Made by a program: the position numbers and the translations under genes. Of a DNA stretch of 64,000 bases, positions 9,511 through 18,521 are shown piece by piece; positions within the stretch are counted from its first letter, which is position 1, and every line of letters begins with the position of its first letter. The stretch is taken from positions 1-64,000 of the forward strand of contig DATDOE010000041.1 in assembly GCA_035293405.1 (NCBI GenBank). Reading direction: 5' to 3'. Below the pieces are notes generated by a model. The model had not been told where the DNA came from, ran no database searches, and was given only the letters and a program-made list of their open reading frames with translations. The DNA comes from Gp6-AA40 sp035293405 (GTDB lineage Bacteria > Acidobacteriota > Vicinamibacteria > Vicinamibacterales > UBA2999).

Positions 9511-9599
9511 CTCCCAACTCCCAATCCGAACCAGCGCCAACTCCCAGAGCCCAAAGCCCCCGCCTTCGCGCGCATGAATGCCCGCGCGCTTCGGCGGGG
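9509..9599. repeat. Heptanucleotide repeat and GC-rich palindrome before the aminotransferase gene
   Basis: From 9511, units of the type aactccc and ccaaagc repeat with a 7-bp period; the same words recur at 11611-11690. Next, CCCCGCC followed by a GC-alternating run pairs with GGCGGGG near 9593-9599, giving an imperfect hairpin with arms of about 15 bp. Confidence 0.5.
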
Positions 9600-9682
9600 C
9601 CTCGCCAAAGCCTGACGCTCGTGACGCGATTCGTCAGGCGGCGGCGGGCAAAGCCCAGAGCCTGATCCGCGACGCCACGGTT

Positions 9683-10852
9683 ATGATGGACGTGATGTCG
9701 CAGGTGCACGCGCTCCGATCGAAGCTGCCGTCGGGCGGCGTCAGCATTTTCGCCGTCATGACCCGCCTGGCCAACGAGGTCGGCGCCATCAATCTGTCCC
9801 AGGGCTTCCCTGACTTCGACACGTCGCCCGAGCTGGTCGACGCCGTAGCGAGGTACATGCGGGAAGGGCACAACCAGTACGCGCCGATGCCTGGTGTGCT
9901 GGCGCTTCGTGAAGCGCTGTCCGACAAGATCGAACGGCTCTACGGCCGCCGATACGACCCGACGACGGAGATGACGATCACGACCGGCGCAACCGAGGGG
10001 CTGTTCGCCGCGCTCACCGCGTTCGTGCATCCGGGCGACGAAGCGCTGCTCTTCCAACCGGCGTACGACTCGTATCCGCCTGCGGTGCAGTTGAGCGGAG
10101 GCACGCCGGTCTTCGTCACGCTTCGATATCCCGACTACCGCATCGACTGGGACGACGTCCGGCGCAAGATTACGCCGCGCACGCGCGTGATCGTCGTCAA
10201 CTCGCCGCACAATCCAACCGGGATGATCTGGTCCCACGACGATGTGCGCGAGCTGGGCCGTGTCCTTCAGGGCACCGACGCCATCGTCATCGCCGACGAG
10301 GTGTACGAGCACATCCTTTTCGATGGCGGACGGCACGAGAGCCTGGCCCGCCACCCTGACATCGCCGAGCGCGCCGTCGTCATCAGCTCGTTCGGGAAGA
10401 CGTATCACACAACCGGGTGGAAAGTCGGCTACTGCGCCGCACCACCGGCACTGACCACCGAGATTCAGCGGGTCCATCAGTGGATCACCTTCGCCGTCAA
10501 CGGTGCGGTGCAGATGGCCTATGCGGACTTCGTCCGGCGCGATCCTCTCTGTGCCGACGTCACCGCGTTCTACCAGGGACGGCGTGACCGGTTTCTCGAG
10601 CTGATACGCGGGTCGCGGTTCCGGCCGATGGCCTGTCGAGGCACGTTCTTCCAGATGCTCGACTACTCGGCGATCACCGATGAGCGCGACGCCGATTTCG
10701 CCATGCGACTCACGCGCGAGCACGGAGTGGCGGCCATCCCGATCTCGCCGTTCCTCAGCGACGGAGAGGCCGCCGGGCCGGTGCTGCGGTTCTGCTTCGC
10801 CAAGCGGGACGCGACGCTGGAGCGCGCGGCGGAGCGGTTGCTCCGAGTGTGA
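9683..10852 (+). CDS. ybdL: PLP-dependent aminotransferase, methionine aminotransferase YbdL-like
   Basis: A class I/II (fold type I) aminotransferase, about 389 aa. It closely follows the YbdL pattern: SKLPSGGVSIFAVMTRLA, AINLSQGFPDFD, ANQYAPMPGV-like segment, ITTGATEGLFAA, and the PLP-lysine region SSFGKTYHTTGWKVGYC. YbdL transaminates methionine and aromatic amino acids, so a role in methionine salvage or aromatic amino acid turnover is likely. The frame is open from 9578, but its first 35 residues are encoded by a palindromic spacer and lack family similarity; starts at 9683, 9686 or 9695 are all possible. The stop overlaps the next ATG (TGATG). Confidence 0.88.
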   Translation: MMDVMSQVHALRSKLPSGGVSIFAVMTRLANEVGAINLSQGFPDFDTSPELVDAVARYMREGHNQYAPMPGVLALREALSDKIERLYGRRYDPTTEMTITTGATEGLFAALTAFVHPGDEALLFQPAYDSYPPAVQLSGGTPVFVTLRYPDYRIDWDDVRRKITPRTRVIVVNSPHNPTGMIWSHDDVRELGRVLQGTDAIVIADEVYEHILFDGGRHESLARHPDIAERAVVISSFGKTYHTTGWKVGYCAAPPALTTEIQRVHQWITFAVNGAVQMAYADFVRRDPLCADVTAFYQGRRDRFLELIRGSRFRPMACRGTFFQMLDYSAITDERDADFAMRLTREHGVAAIPISPFLSDGEAAGPVLRFCFAKRDATLERAAERLLRV

Positions 10853-11607
10853 TGGCCGCTCCTCTGCTGGTCGTCACACTCCTGGCTGGGGCCGTGCTCG
10901 CTGCGCAGGCCCCGCGTCCGCTTCCGGACTACGACGCGTTCGTCGCTGCCACGCGCGACAACCTGTCACGGTCGCAGCGCGAGCAGAGCCGGTTCGCGTA
11001 CAAGGAACGGCGAACGGAGTTCCGCAGGAACCCGTTCGGTCGCATCGGCAGCGGAGTCGTCGAAGGATTCGACGTGACGCCGGTCGACAATGGCGCCGCG
11101 ATCGTCAGGCGCCTCATCGAGCGCGATGGCAAGCCCGTCATCAACGGCGAGGTAGAGCGTATCGATCGCTCCCAGCGGCGGACGCGCTCCACGCGGAAAT
11201 CGGGCATGGAGGACGTGGTTGGCGTGCTCACCTTCGCGTTCAGTCATCGCGAGACCACGCAGGGCCGGGACGTCATCGTCGTGCATTTCACCCCCCGAGA
11301 GAACGCGAGCCCCGAAACCAGGGAGGGCCGCATGGCGAGGGTATTCAAGGGGTCGATCTGGGTGGATGAAGCCGCTCGGGAAGTCATTCGAGTGGAGGCG
11401 ACCGCGATTGACGAGATGTCGTTCGGCCTCGGCTTCCTCGCGCGGCTCAACCAGGGGACGACGGTGACGCTGACACGGGAAGCGATCGATGGTGCGACCT
11501 GGCTGCCCACGTCGATTCGCTTTGCGGGGCAGGGGCGCGCGCTACTTTTCCGGAAGCTGGTGGTGGATCAGCGGATCGACTGGTTCGACTATCGGAGGGT
11601 CAACTGA
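10852..11607 (+). CDS. Secreted protein of unknown function, possibly LolA-like fold
   Basis: About 251 aa with a clear signal peptide (MAAPLLVVTLLAGAVLAAQA). The mature part is beta-rich: FAYKERRTEFRRNPFG, GVVEGFDVTP, then GMEDVVGVLTFAFSHRE, VIVVHFTPRE, GSIWVDEAAREVIRVEA and a final IDWFDYRRVN. The alternation of outer-membrane-lipoprotein-type strands and the 'model of damage to substrate, then conversion' pattern resemble the LolA/outer-membrane lipoprotein-sorting fold. That is a guess from pattern, not a firm match. ATG 10852 overlaps the aminotransferase stop. A GTG at 10849 would also be in frame. Confidence 0.7.
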   Translation: MAAPLLVVTLLAGAVLAAQAPRPLPDYDAFVAATRDNLSRSQREQSRFAYKERRTEFRRNPFGRIGSGVVEGFDVTPVDNGAAIVRRLIERDGKPVINGEVERIDRSQRRTRSTRKSGMEDVVGVLTFAFSHRETTQGRDVIVVHFTPRENASPETREGRMARVFKGSIWVDEAAREVIRVEATAIDEMSFGLGFLARLNQGTTVTLTREAIDGATWLPTSIRFAGQGRALLFRKLVVDQRIDWFDYRRVN

Positions 11608-11610
11608 CTC

Positions 11611-11687
11611 AACTCCCAACTCCCAATCCGCGCCTGAGGCCAACTCCCAACCTCAGGTCCAAAGCCCAAAGCCCAAAGCCCAAAGCC
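11611..11687. repeat. Heptanucleotide repeats (aactccc and aaagccc types)
   Basis: After the stop of the secreted-protein gene, aactccc-type units recur, and 11661-11687 is aaagccc repeated almost four times without a mismatch. The first block shares words with 9511-9550. The downstream flippase gene on the other strand ends at 11687, so the tract is the 3' boundary of two convergent genes. Confidence 0.75.
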
Positions 11688-12682
11688 TATCGAGGGTTCG
11701 GAGTTGGCGGTTGGGACTCGAGGCGAGGGTAGAGAATTAACCCGAGTGCCGCCCACAACATCGCCCTGACACGCCGCGTCAGCGCCAATGCGCCGCCGCC
11801 GCCGAGCCCCAGCATCGCGACCGGCGCGAAATTCGAGGCTTCGAGCGCCCCGATGTTTGCGGGAATCGCCGCCGAGGCCACGCTGCCCAGACGCGCGAAG
11901 GTCTCAATCGCCAGCGCGCCCACGATCGTAATCGGCTCTCCGACGGCCCACAGCACGAGCCACACCTCGAGTGCCATCACCAGGTAGCAGACAACAGGGA
12001 GGATCGTGAGGATGACCAGGCGGCGCCGGTCGCCTCGGAGGAGCTCGAGCAGCACGTCCTCGACATCGAGGATGAAGCGAATCACCCGCGATGATTCGAG
12101 CGGTCGCCCGATCAGTTTGTCGAGCTTGGTCACCAGCCGGCCCAGGTAGTCGCCGGTTCGTCGCCGGGCCACGAACACGAGCAGGCCGAGCGACAGTACG
12201 GCGCCGATCGACAGCAGCGTGAACACGGCGTCCCAGCCACCCGGCATCGCCAGTCGCCGCACCGCGAAGTAAGAGATCACGCCAGACATCGCGACCGCGA
12301 TGATCGCAAAGGCCATCCGCTCCAGGGCGACCGCCGCGGCGGTGACGGCAGGCGTCGCGCGATCGTAGAGAAGCACGACCTTCAGCGGATCGCCGGTTAT
12401 GCCGCGGACGGTGAAAAAGCTGACGGCGTCGGCCGCGAGTCGGACGCGGAAGAGACGCGAAAATGATGGCCGGGCGTTGTCGGGAAAGGCGACCGACCAG
12501 CCCCAGGTGCGCAGCAGGTGCCAGCAGATGCCAGGCACCAGGAACAGGGGAAACGCAAGCCCCAGGCGGCTCACGTCTTCAAGCGTGTCCTCGAGGTTGA
12601 TGTAACGAAGGGAAACGAGGAAGAGCAGGGCGCCGATGGCCACCGCCACCAGCGAGATCAATTGAGGAACTGACCGGGTCAC
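11687..12682 (-). CDS. Lysylphosphatidylglycerol synthase transmembrane domain (UPF0104) protein
   Basis: 331 aa, polytopic inner-membrane protein with about seven or eight hydrophobic segments, starting with LISLVAVAIGALLFLVSL. The N-terminal domain of MprF and the AglD family share this architecture, including FPLFLVPGICWHLLRTWGW, FFTVRGITGDPLKVVLLYDR and the late motif AAIPANIGALEASNF. These domains flip lipids or lipid-linked products. There is no C-terminal LPG synthetase domain, so this is a stand-alone flippase-like protein with an unknown substrate. The last residues (ESQPPTPNPR) are encoded inside the heptamer-repeat tract, so the C-terminus has probably been altered by repeat expansion. 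Confidence 0.85.
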   Translation of the reverse strand: MTRSVPQLISLVAVAIGALLFLVSLRYINLEDTLEDVSRLGLAFPLFLVPGICWHLLRTWGWSVAFPDNARPSFSRLFRVRLAADAVSFFTVRGITGDPLKVVLLYDRATPAVTAAAVALERMAFAIIAVAMSGVISYFAVRRLAMPGGWDAVFTLLSIGAVLSLGLLVFVARRRTGDYLGRLVTKLDKLIGRPLESSRVIRFILDVEDVLLELLRGDRRRLVILTILPVVCYLVMALEVWLVLWAVGEPITIVGALAIETFARLGSVASAAIPANIGALEASNFAPVAMLGLGGGGALALTRRVRAMLWAALGLILYPRLESQPPTPNPR

Positions 12683-12692
12683 CTAGGCGTGA

Positions 12693-13382
12693 TTACTCCT
12701 CGTCCTTGTCGTCCGCGGCGTCGACAGCGGTAGTGTCGACAGCGGTAGTGATATCGTCGGCGTCGGTCGGCTCGGGGGTTGCGACGTCATCGATGATCTC
12801 GGCCGCGGCATCGTCTTCGAGGTCGTCTACCGCGTAGATGCGCCCGCCCGCTCGTTCCTTGATGGGACCACGTGGCTTGTGGTCCTGCTGAGTGCCCTTC
12901 TTGTTGCGAAGGCGGCGAGGCGGTGCGGGAGGACCGAAGTTCGCGCTGCGATCGCGGCCACCGGGACCTGAGGGTGGTCCACCGGGTCCGGGGCGGGGGC
13001 TGAAGCCGCCGCCGCCTCCGCCTGGCCTGGGACCACCGAAGCCGCCTCCACCACTGAAGCCCCCACCACCGGGTCGAGGCCCGCCGAAGCCGCCTCCACT
13101 CGGACGGGGCGCAAAGCCTCCGGGCGGACGATCTTCACGCGCACGCGCTTCGCTGACCGCCAGGGGCCGGCCCTGAAACGGTTGCGCATCGAACTTGCGA
13201 ATGACTTCTTCCGCAGCCGTACGCTCGGCGAATTCCACGAAGGCGAATCCGCGTGGACGGCCGGTCTCGCGATCAACCGGCATCACGACGTGCGAGGGCT
13301 CTGCGACGGCCGCGAAGTGGGCGCGCAGATCCGCTTCGCTCGCACCGTAGGGTAGGTTCCCGATGAACAAACGGACTGCCAA
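12693..13382 (-). CDS. RRM-type RNA-binding protein with Gly/Pro-rich tail
   Basis: 229 aa. Residues 1-80 form one RNA recognition motif: RNP2 as LFIGNLPYG and RNP1 as RGFAFVEF. This is followed by an Arg/Gly/Pro/Phe-rich low-complexity stretch (repeats of GGFGGPRPGGGG type, about residues 90-150) and an acidic C-terminus ending DDKDEE. Bacterial single-RRM proteins with Gly-rich tails (Rbp family) bind single-stranded RNA and often respond to cold. The acidic tail includes near-repeats of DTTAVDA encoded by a 15-bp duplication near 12720-12750. It ends 10 bp after the start of the flippase gene, so the two may share a transcript. Confidence 0.9.
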   Translation of the reverse strand: MAVRLFIGNLPYGASEADLRAHFAAVAEPSHVVMPVDRETGRPRGFAFVEFAERTAAEEVIRKFDAQPFQGRPLAVSEARAREDRPPGGFAPRPSGGGFGGPRPGGGGFSGGGGFGGPRPGGGGGGFSPRPGPGGPPSGPGGRDRSANFGPPAPPRRLRNKKGTQQDHKPRGPIKERAGGRIYAVDDLEDDAAAEIIDDVATPEPTDADDITTAVDTTAVDAADDKDEE

Positions 13383-13471
13383 GGTCTCCTCGTGAAATGC
13401 GTCGGTCTCTGAAGTAGCGCTCGATTCTATCTCAAAGAGAGGTCTGAAAAGTCAACGGTTCAGCGGCAAGG

Positions 13472-14365
13472 TCAAACGGTAGGGCAAAACAGCCTGGACA
13501 CCTCCGATGCGTGTATCGGCCGCGGTCCGTCGATGAGCTCGACTGCGGCGGCGGCGCGGCCGATGACCTCCTGGGGCGAGGCGCCCTCGAGGCGTAACTC
13601 ACGGACGCCGGTGTCGCCGGCTGACTTGCTCAGCTTCTCGCCCCGCGGGTCGACAATCAGCGGATGGTGCAGAAAGACTGGAGGAATGGCGCGACCACGC
13701 ATCCGCGCGAGCCGCACCTGCCGGCCGGTTGAGGACACGAGATCGGCTCCGCGTATGACAAGCGTGATCCTCTGACGCATGTCGTCGACGGTGACCGCGA
13801 ACTGGTAGGTCCAGTGGCCATCGCGGTCCCTGAGCAGCAGATCGCCGCACTGTTCGGCCGGCACCTGCTCGAGCGCGCCGAGCAGCAGATCGTGACTGCG
13901 CACAGGCTCCTCGCCCATCTCAACACGGACACCACGCCCACGACCATCGGCGAGGTCCCGCATGCGGCAGCGGCCGCCGTATCGCTCTCCGCCGATGTCG
14001 GTGCGTGAACAATCGCAGGCATAGACCCGCTCCGTGCGTCTCAGCTCGTTCAGCTCATCACGATAGATCTCCGGAGTGTCGCTCTGGCGACGCACGGGAG
14101 GGCGCCCTTCGTCGGGCTCGAATCCGAGCCAGTCGAGATCCTCGAGGATCGCAGCCTCGTACTCCGGCCGGCTGCGAATGCGGTCATGATCTTCTATGCG
14201 AAGCAGCACGCGCCCGCCAAGTGCCCGTGCCACCCCCCACGTGTAGATCGCGTTCACGACGTGGCCGAGATGCAGGTACCCGGTCGGTGACGGCGCAAAG
14301 CGAGTGACAGGTGGCGATGAGAAAAGCGTCTTCGCGGTGGCCAGGTCGGGACGAAGTGGCGGCAT
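13472..14365 (-). CDS. gluQ: Glutamyl-Q tRNA(Asp) synthetase
   Basis: Attaches glutamate to the queuosine at position 34 of tRNA(Asp). It is a truncated GluRS-like enzyme without the anticodon-binding domain; about 297 aa, as expected. It shows RFAPSPTGYLHLGH (HIGH motif), LRIEDHDRIRS, the zinc site CDC...ERYGGRC, GADLVSSTGRQ and the KLSKS loop. A longer start at 14392 adds residues encoded by the AT-rich heptamer tract, so the ATG at 14363-14365 is preferred. It is transcribed divergently from the aat-clpS-clpA operon, a neighbour that also handles aminoacyl-tRNA. Confidence 0.92.
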   Translation of the reverse strand: MPPLRPDLATAKTLFSSPPVTRFAPSPTGYLHLGHVVNAIYTWGVARALGGRVLLRIEDHDRIRSRPEYEAAILEDLDWLGFEPDEGRPPVRRQSDTPEIYRDELNELRRTERVYACDCSRTDIGGERYGGRCRMRDLADGRGRGVRVEMGEEPVRSHDLLLGALEQVPAEQCGDLLLRDRDGHWTYQFAVTVDDMRQRITLVIRGADLVSSTGRQVRLARMRGRAIPPVFLHHPLIVDPRGEKLSKSAGDTGVRELRLEGASPQEVIGRAAAAVELIDGPRPIHASEVSRLFCPTV

Positions 14366-14377
14366 CTGGGGAATGCG

Positions 14378-14437
14378 AAATTCAAAATGCAAAATGCAAA
14401 AAGTGAAATCTGAATGTAAATTCAGAATGCAGAATCC
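14378..14437. repeat. AT-rich heptanucleotide repeat between gluQ and aat
   Basis: Units aaattca, aaatgca, aaatgca, aaaagtg, aaatctg and degenerate successors fill the divergent intergenic region. The tract is strikingly AT-rich against the GC-rich background and must contain or adjoin the promoters of both genes. Confidence 0.6.
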
Positions 14438-14442
14438 AGACA

Positions 14443-15180
14443 GTGATTCCCTATCTCGACGCTGACGATCCCTTCCCGCCGGTTGATGTCGCTCTGAGAG
14501 ATCCTAATGGACTCCTGGCCGCGGGAGCCGATCTGTCGCCGGCGCGTCTGCTCGACGCCTATGCCCAGGGGATCTTTCCATGGTTCGGCGAGGACGATCC
14601 CCTTCTCTGGTGGAGCCCCGATCCGCGGATGGTGTTGTACGTCGACGAGCTTCGAGTCTCTCGCTCGCTCCGCCGAACGCTTCGCTCCGGGCGCCTGCGT
14701 GTGACCGCCGATACCGCCTTCGCCGAGGTCATGGCCGGCTGCGCCGAGCCTCGGCTCGGGCAGGAAGGCACGTGGATCACGCCCGAGATGACACAGGCGT
14801 ATTGTCAGTTGTTCGATCTCGGCTATGCCCATTCGATTGAATCCTGGGACGGCGATCGCCTGGTCGGCGGCCTGTACGGTGTGGCGCTCGGCCGGATGTT
14901 CTTCGGTGAGTCGATGTTCAGCAGACAGAACGACGCCTCGAAGGTCGCGATCGCGCAACTGGTTCGACAGCTGAGCGACTGGGGGTTGCCGATGATCGAC
15001 TGTCAAATGTCGACCAGCCACCTCGCGTCCCTGGGCGCCCGCGAGGTCCCGCGTGCCGATTTCCTCCGCCAGGTGCGTCAACTCGTGGACAAGCCGCCTG
15101 TTCCGTCGCCGTGGCGGTTCGATGAGACGCCCGCGGCGCCAGGCAAAAGTAGCGCTGGTAAAAGTAAAATAGAGCTGTGA
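14443..15180 (+). CDS. aat: Leucyl/phenylalanyl-tRNA--protein transferase
   Basis: Transfers Leu or Phe from aminoacyl-tRNA to N-terminal Arg or Lys of proteins, creating N-degrons. 245 aa, matching the family. It contains FPPVDVALRDPNGLLAAGADLS-type N-terminal motif, YAQGIFPWF, WWSPDPRMVL, LVGGLYGVALGRMFFGESMFS and DCQMSTSHLASLGAREVPR. The start is GTG at 14443. It overlaps clpS (GTGA at 15177-15180), and clpS overlaps clpA, so the modifying enzyme, the recognition adaptor and the unfoldase are in one operon. Confidence 0.95.
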   Translation: MIPYLDADDPFPPVDVALRDPNGLLAAGADLSPARLLDAYAQGIFPWFGEDDPLLWWSPDPRMVLYVDELRVSRSLRRTLRSGRLRVTADTAFAEVMAGCAEPRLGQEGTWITPEMTQAYCQLFDLGYAHSIESWDGDRLVGGLYGVALGRMFFGESMFSRQNDASKVAIAQLVRQLSDWGLPMIDCQMSTSHLASLGAREVPRADFLRQVRQLVDKPPVPSPWRFDETPAAPGKSSAGKSKIEL

Positions 15181-15506
15181 GCGCTCAGGGATCCCCAGGC
15201 GAGTCCACCCTGACCGAGTCGCGGAGCGAGCAGAAGCTCGAGCGTCCCCGGATGTGGCGAGTGCTGCTCCACAACGATGACTACACCACACAGGAATTCG
15301 TCGTCTGGGTCCTCGAAACCGTCTTTCGGAAGCCCCGCGGCGAGGCGTTTGCGATCATGATGAGCGTGCATCGATCCGGGATGGGGATTGCGGGCGTCTA
15401 TACATATGACGTCGCCGAAACCAAGCTCAAGACGACCAAGCAGATGGCCGAGGAGCAGGAGTTCCCCTTGCTGGTGACGATGGAACCGGAACCTGAACAT
15501 GAGTAA
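15177..15506 (+). CDS. clpS: ATP-dependent Clp protease adaptor ClpS
   Basis: Recognises N-degrons (Leu, Phe, Trp, Tyr) and delivers substrates to ClpA. 109 aa with a flexible N-terminus of about 25 residues. The core includes MWRVLLHNDDYTTQEFVVWV, where the N and two D residues are the degron-pocket acids, and the helix IMMSVHRSGMGIAGVYTYD. The start GTG overlaps the aat stop. The end overlaps clpA by 8 bases. Confidence 0.95.
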   Translation: MSAQGSPGESTLTESRSEQKLERPRMWRVLLHNDDYTTQEFVVWVLETVFRKPRGEAFAIMMSVHRSGMGIAGVYTYDVAETKLKTTKQMAEEQEFPLLVTMEPEPEHE

Positions 15507-17748
15507 GACGCCAGTCCCGTTCGCGCCGGAGACCCTGGAGACGATTCAGCGGGCGATTCGTCTGGCCACCGAGCGCCGGCACGACACGGTCGGGCTCGAG
15601 CACTTGCTGCTCGCGGTCACTGATGAACCGCAGGGCAGGCGGATTCTCACGACGTGCGGCGCCGATGTCGAGACCCTGCGGCGGCAGTTGACGGAGGTGC
15701 TGGCGAAGGCCTTTACGCCGGTGCCGGCGCCGGGCAAGGTCGAACCGGAGCCGACACTCGGCTTCGAGCGAGTGATTCACCACGCCGTGATGCACGCCGA
15801 AGTGTCGAGTGCGAAGCACGTGGACAGCGGCGGTCTGCTGGTGTTCCTGCTTCAAGAGGAGGACAGCCACGCGGCCTTTTTCCTGCGCGCCCAGGGGATC
15901 GAGCGGCTCCTGCTGCTGCGCGTGATCTCACACGGCCCGAAAGGCGATCCCGAATCGGTGCCTGCCGGCGGAGACCGCGGAGCCTCACCGAACGCGGATC
16001 CCCTGAAGGCCTATGCGACCGATCTGGTGGCGCGTGCCGCCGCGGGGCAGATCGATCCGCTGATCGGCCGGACGCTCGAGCTCGAGCGGATGATTCAGGT
16101 GCTGTGCCGCCGCCGCAAGAACAACCCCCTGCTGGTGGGCGAGCCTGGAGTCGGGAAGACCGCCCTCGCCGAAGGGCTGGCGCTGCGCATTCAACAGAAG
16201 AACGTGCCGGACGTACTGAAGGACGCCAAGGTCTTTGCGCTGGACCTCGGCGCGCTCATTGCCGGAACGCGCTATCGCGGAGACTTCGAGGAGCGCGTCA
16301 AGCAGGTTCTCGACAGTCTGATGAAGGAAGAGAACGCGATCCTGTTCATCGACGAGATTCACTCGCTCGTGGGTGCGGGGGCGGCCTCCGGCGGGGCGAT
16401 GGATGCGGGCAATCTCCTCAAGCCGGCGTTGGCGAACGGCACGCTCCGCTGCATCGGATCGACGACCTTCAACGATGTGAAGCAGTCCTTCGATCGCGAC
16501 CGCGCGCTGTCGCGTCGTTTCCAGAAGATCGATGTGCCGGAGCCGTCAGAGGCCGAGACGCTCGAGATCCTGAAAGGGCTGCGCCTCCACTACGAAGCCC
16601 ATCACGGCGTGCAGTTTTCCGATGAAGCACTCGAGGCAGCGGTGGCGTTGTCGGCCAGGCATCTGCAGGACCTGCACCTGCCGGACAAGGCCATCGACGT
16701 GCTCGACGAAGCCGGCGCCGCGCAGAAGCTGCTGCCGGAGGCCGAGCGCACCCAGAGCATTGGCGCGGCACACGTGGAGCAGATCGTCGCCAAGATGGCG
16801 CGCGTGCCCGTGCAGTCAGTCTCGAGCGACGACAAGCGCGCGCTGGCCGCACTCGACGCGGAGCTCAAACGCGTGATCTTCGGTCAGAACGGACCGATCG
16901 ACGACGTGGCCTCGGCCATCAAGCTGTCGCGGTCGGGGCTGAGGTCGCCAGAGAAGCCGATCGGCAACTTCCTGTTCGCGGGGCCGACGGGCGTGGGCAA
17001 GACCGAGTTGGCGCGTCAGCTCGCGCGGGTGCTGGGCATCGAGTTCATTCGCTTCGACATGTCGGAGTATATGGAGAAGCACGCGGTGTCGCGGCTCATC
17101 GGCGCGCCTCCCGGCTATGTCGGCTTCGAAGAAGGCGGCCTGCTGATCGATGCGATTCGGAAGGCCCCTCACGCCGTGCTCCTGCTCGACGAAATCGAGA
17201 AGGCACACCCGGACATGTTCAGCATCCTGCTGCAGGTAATGGACCACGCCACGTTGACCGACTCACATGGCCGCAAGGCGGACTTCCGTCACGTCATCCT
17301 GATCATGACCACGAACGCGGGCGCGCGGGATCTCTCGGATCGCCGGCTCGGGTTCGCTGAAGCCGGGAAGGGCGGATCCTCGCGCGGCGCGCTCGAGCGC
17401 GCCTTCATGCCTGAATTCCGCAACCGCCTCGACGCCATCGTCACCTTCAGCGCGCTCGGGACAGAAGAGATCGAGCGCGTCGTGGACAAGCAAGTGGACG
17501 AATTGCGTGCCATGGTGGCCGCCAAGGGCGTCACCATCGAGCTCGACCCGGCCGCGCGGGCTTGGCTGGCCACGAAAGGATTCGACCGGGCGTTTGGTGC
17601 GCGGCCGATGGGCAGGCTCATTGAGCGCGTCGTCAAGAAGCCGCTTTCGGAGTTGTTGCTGTTCGGTTCGCTGGCGGCCGGCGGTGGCGTCGTCCGCGTC
17701 ACGGTCGACAACGACGAAATCAAGCTGGCGGTAGGCAGTAAGCTGTAG
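15499..17748 (+). CDS. clpA: ATP-dependent Clp protease ATP-binding subunit ClpA
   Basis: AAA+ unfoldase that feeds ClpP. 749 aa with an N-domain (residues 1-150) that docks ClpS, AAA domain 1 with GEPGVGKTALAEGLA, AAA domain 2 with GPTGVGKTELARQLA, and sensor region EFRNRLDAIVTF. The loop RRLGFAEAG precedes EFRNRLD in the position of the ClpP-binding IGL/IGF loop of ClpA. ClpP is not in the window. The last codons run into a 7-bp-period tract (ggtaggc-type), which may have reshaped the C-terminus. Confidence 0.95.
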   Translation: MSKTPVPFAPETLETIQRAIRLATERRHDTVGLEHLLLAVTDEPQGRRILTTCGADVETLRRQLTEVLAKAFTPVPAPGKVEPEPTLGFERVIHHAVMHAEVSSAKHVDSGGLLVFLLQEEDSHAAFFLRAQGIERLLLLRVISHGPKGDPESVPAGGDRGASPNADPLKAYATDLVARAAAGQIDPLIGRTLELERMIQVLCRRRKNNPLLVGEPGVGKTALAEGLALRIQQKNVPDVLKDAKVFALDLGALIAGTRYRGDFEERVKQVLDSLMKEENAILFIDEIHSLVGAGAASGGAMDAGNLLKPALANGTLRCIGSTTFNDVKQSFDRDRALSRRFQKIDVPEPSEAETLEILKGLRLHYEAHHGVQFSDEALEAAVALSARHLQDLHLPDKAIDVLDEAGAAQKLLPEAERTQSIGAAHVEQIVAKMARVPVQSVSSDDKRALAALDAELKRVIFGQNGPIDDVASAIKLSRSGLRSPEKPIGNFLFAGPTGVGKTELARQLARVLGIEFIRFDMSEYMEKHAVSRLIGAPPGYVGFEEGGLLIDAIRKAPHAVLLLDEIEKAHPDMFSILLQVMDHATLTDSHGRKADFRHVILIMTTNAGARDLSDRRLGFAEAGKGGSSRGALERAFMPEFRNRLDAIVTFSALGTEEIERVVDKQVDELRAMVAAKGVTIELDPAARAWLATKGFDRAFGARPMGRLIERVVKKPLSELLLFGSLAAGGGVVRVTVDNDEIKLAVGSKL

Positions 17749-17762
17749 GCAGCAGAACGTCA

Positions 17763-17867
<105 letters not shown>

Positions 17868-17870
17868 GTA

Positions 17871-18503
17871 ATGAGCCTCGCCGACATCCGCCGCGAATAC
17901 CTCGGCCAGCCGCTGAGCGAAACCGACTCCGACGGCGATCCGTTCCGGCAGTTCTCGCGCTGGTTCGAGCAGGTGCGCGAACTGGAGACCGATCCCACCG
18001 CGATGGCGCTCGCCACCGCCACGCGCGCCGGCCGGCCATCGGCTCGCACCGTCCTGCTCAAGGGTGTGGACGATCGCGGGTTCATCTTCTACACGAACTA
18101 TCACAGTCGCAAGGCGCGTGAGCTCGCGGAGACCGGCCGCGGAAGCCTGCTGTTCGCGTGGCATTCGCTGGAGCGCCAGGTCCGCATCGACGGCCAGGCC
18201 GAGAAGGTGAGCGCGGAGGAGTCCGACGCCTACTTCGCGACGCGTCCGATCGACAGCCGCTGGAGCGTGTATGCCTCGCGTCAGAGCGAGGTGATCGAGA
18301 GCCGCGAGGCGCTGGAGTCACGCCTGGCAATCGCGCGCCAGACCTACGGCGACAGCGTGCCGCGTCCCGCATGGTGGGGCGGCTACCGCATCATTCCCGA
18401 CGAGTTCGAGTTCTGGCAGGGACGTCCCAGCCGACTGCACGATCGGCTGCGCTACGTGAAGCAGTCAGGCGGAGGCTGGCGCCGTGAGAGGCTGGCGCCA
18501 TAG
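17871..18503 (+). CDS. pdxH: Pyridoxamine/pyridoxine 5'-phosphate oxidase
   Basis: FMN enzyme that oxidises PNP or PMP to PLP; supplies cofactor for SpeA, ThrC and the aminotransferase in this window. 210 aa. It shows LSRTVLLKG-like ARTVLLKGVDDRGFIFYTNYHSRKARE, FAWHSLERQVRIDG, a DSRWSVYASRQSE segment and the C-terminal WGGYRIIPDEFEFWQG with RLHDRL and ERLAP. The sequence encoding the tail contains a direct repeat (gaggctggcgcc twice, about 18472-18500). There is no Shine-Dalgarno sequence, because the upstream bases are the heptamer array. Confidence 0.95.
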   Translation: MSLADIRREYLGQPLSETDSDGDPFRQFSRWFEQVRELETDPTAMALATATRAGRPSARTVLLKGVDDRGFIFYTNYHSRKARELAETGRGSLLFAWHSLERQVRIDGQAEKVSAEESDAYFATRPIDSRWSVYASRQSEVIESREALESRLAIARQTYGDSVPRPAWWGGYRIIPDEFEFWQGRPSRLHDRLRYVKQSGGGWRRERLAP

Positions 18504-18521
18504 GGGCCGGTCGCGCACCTG

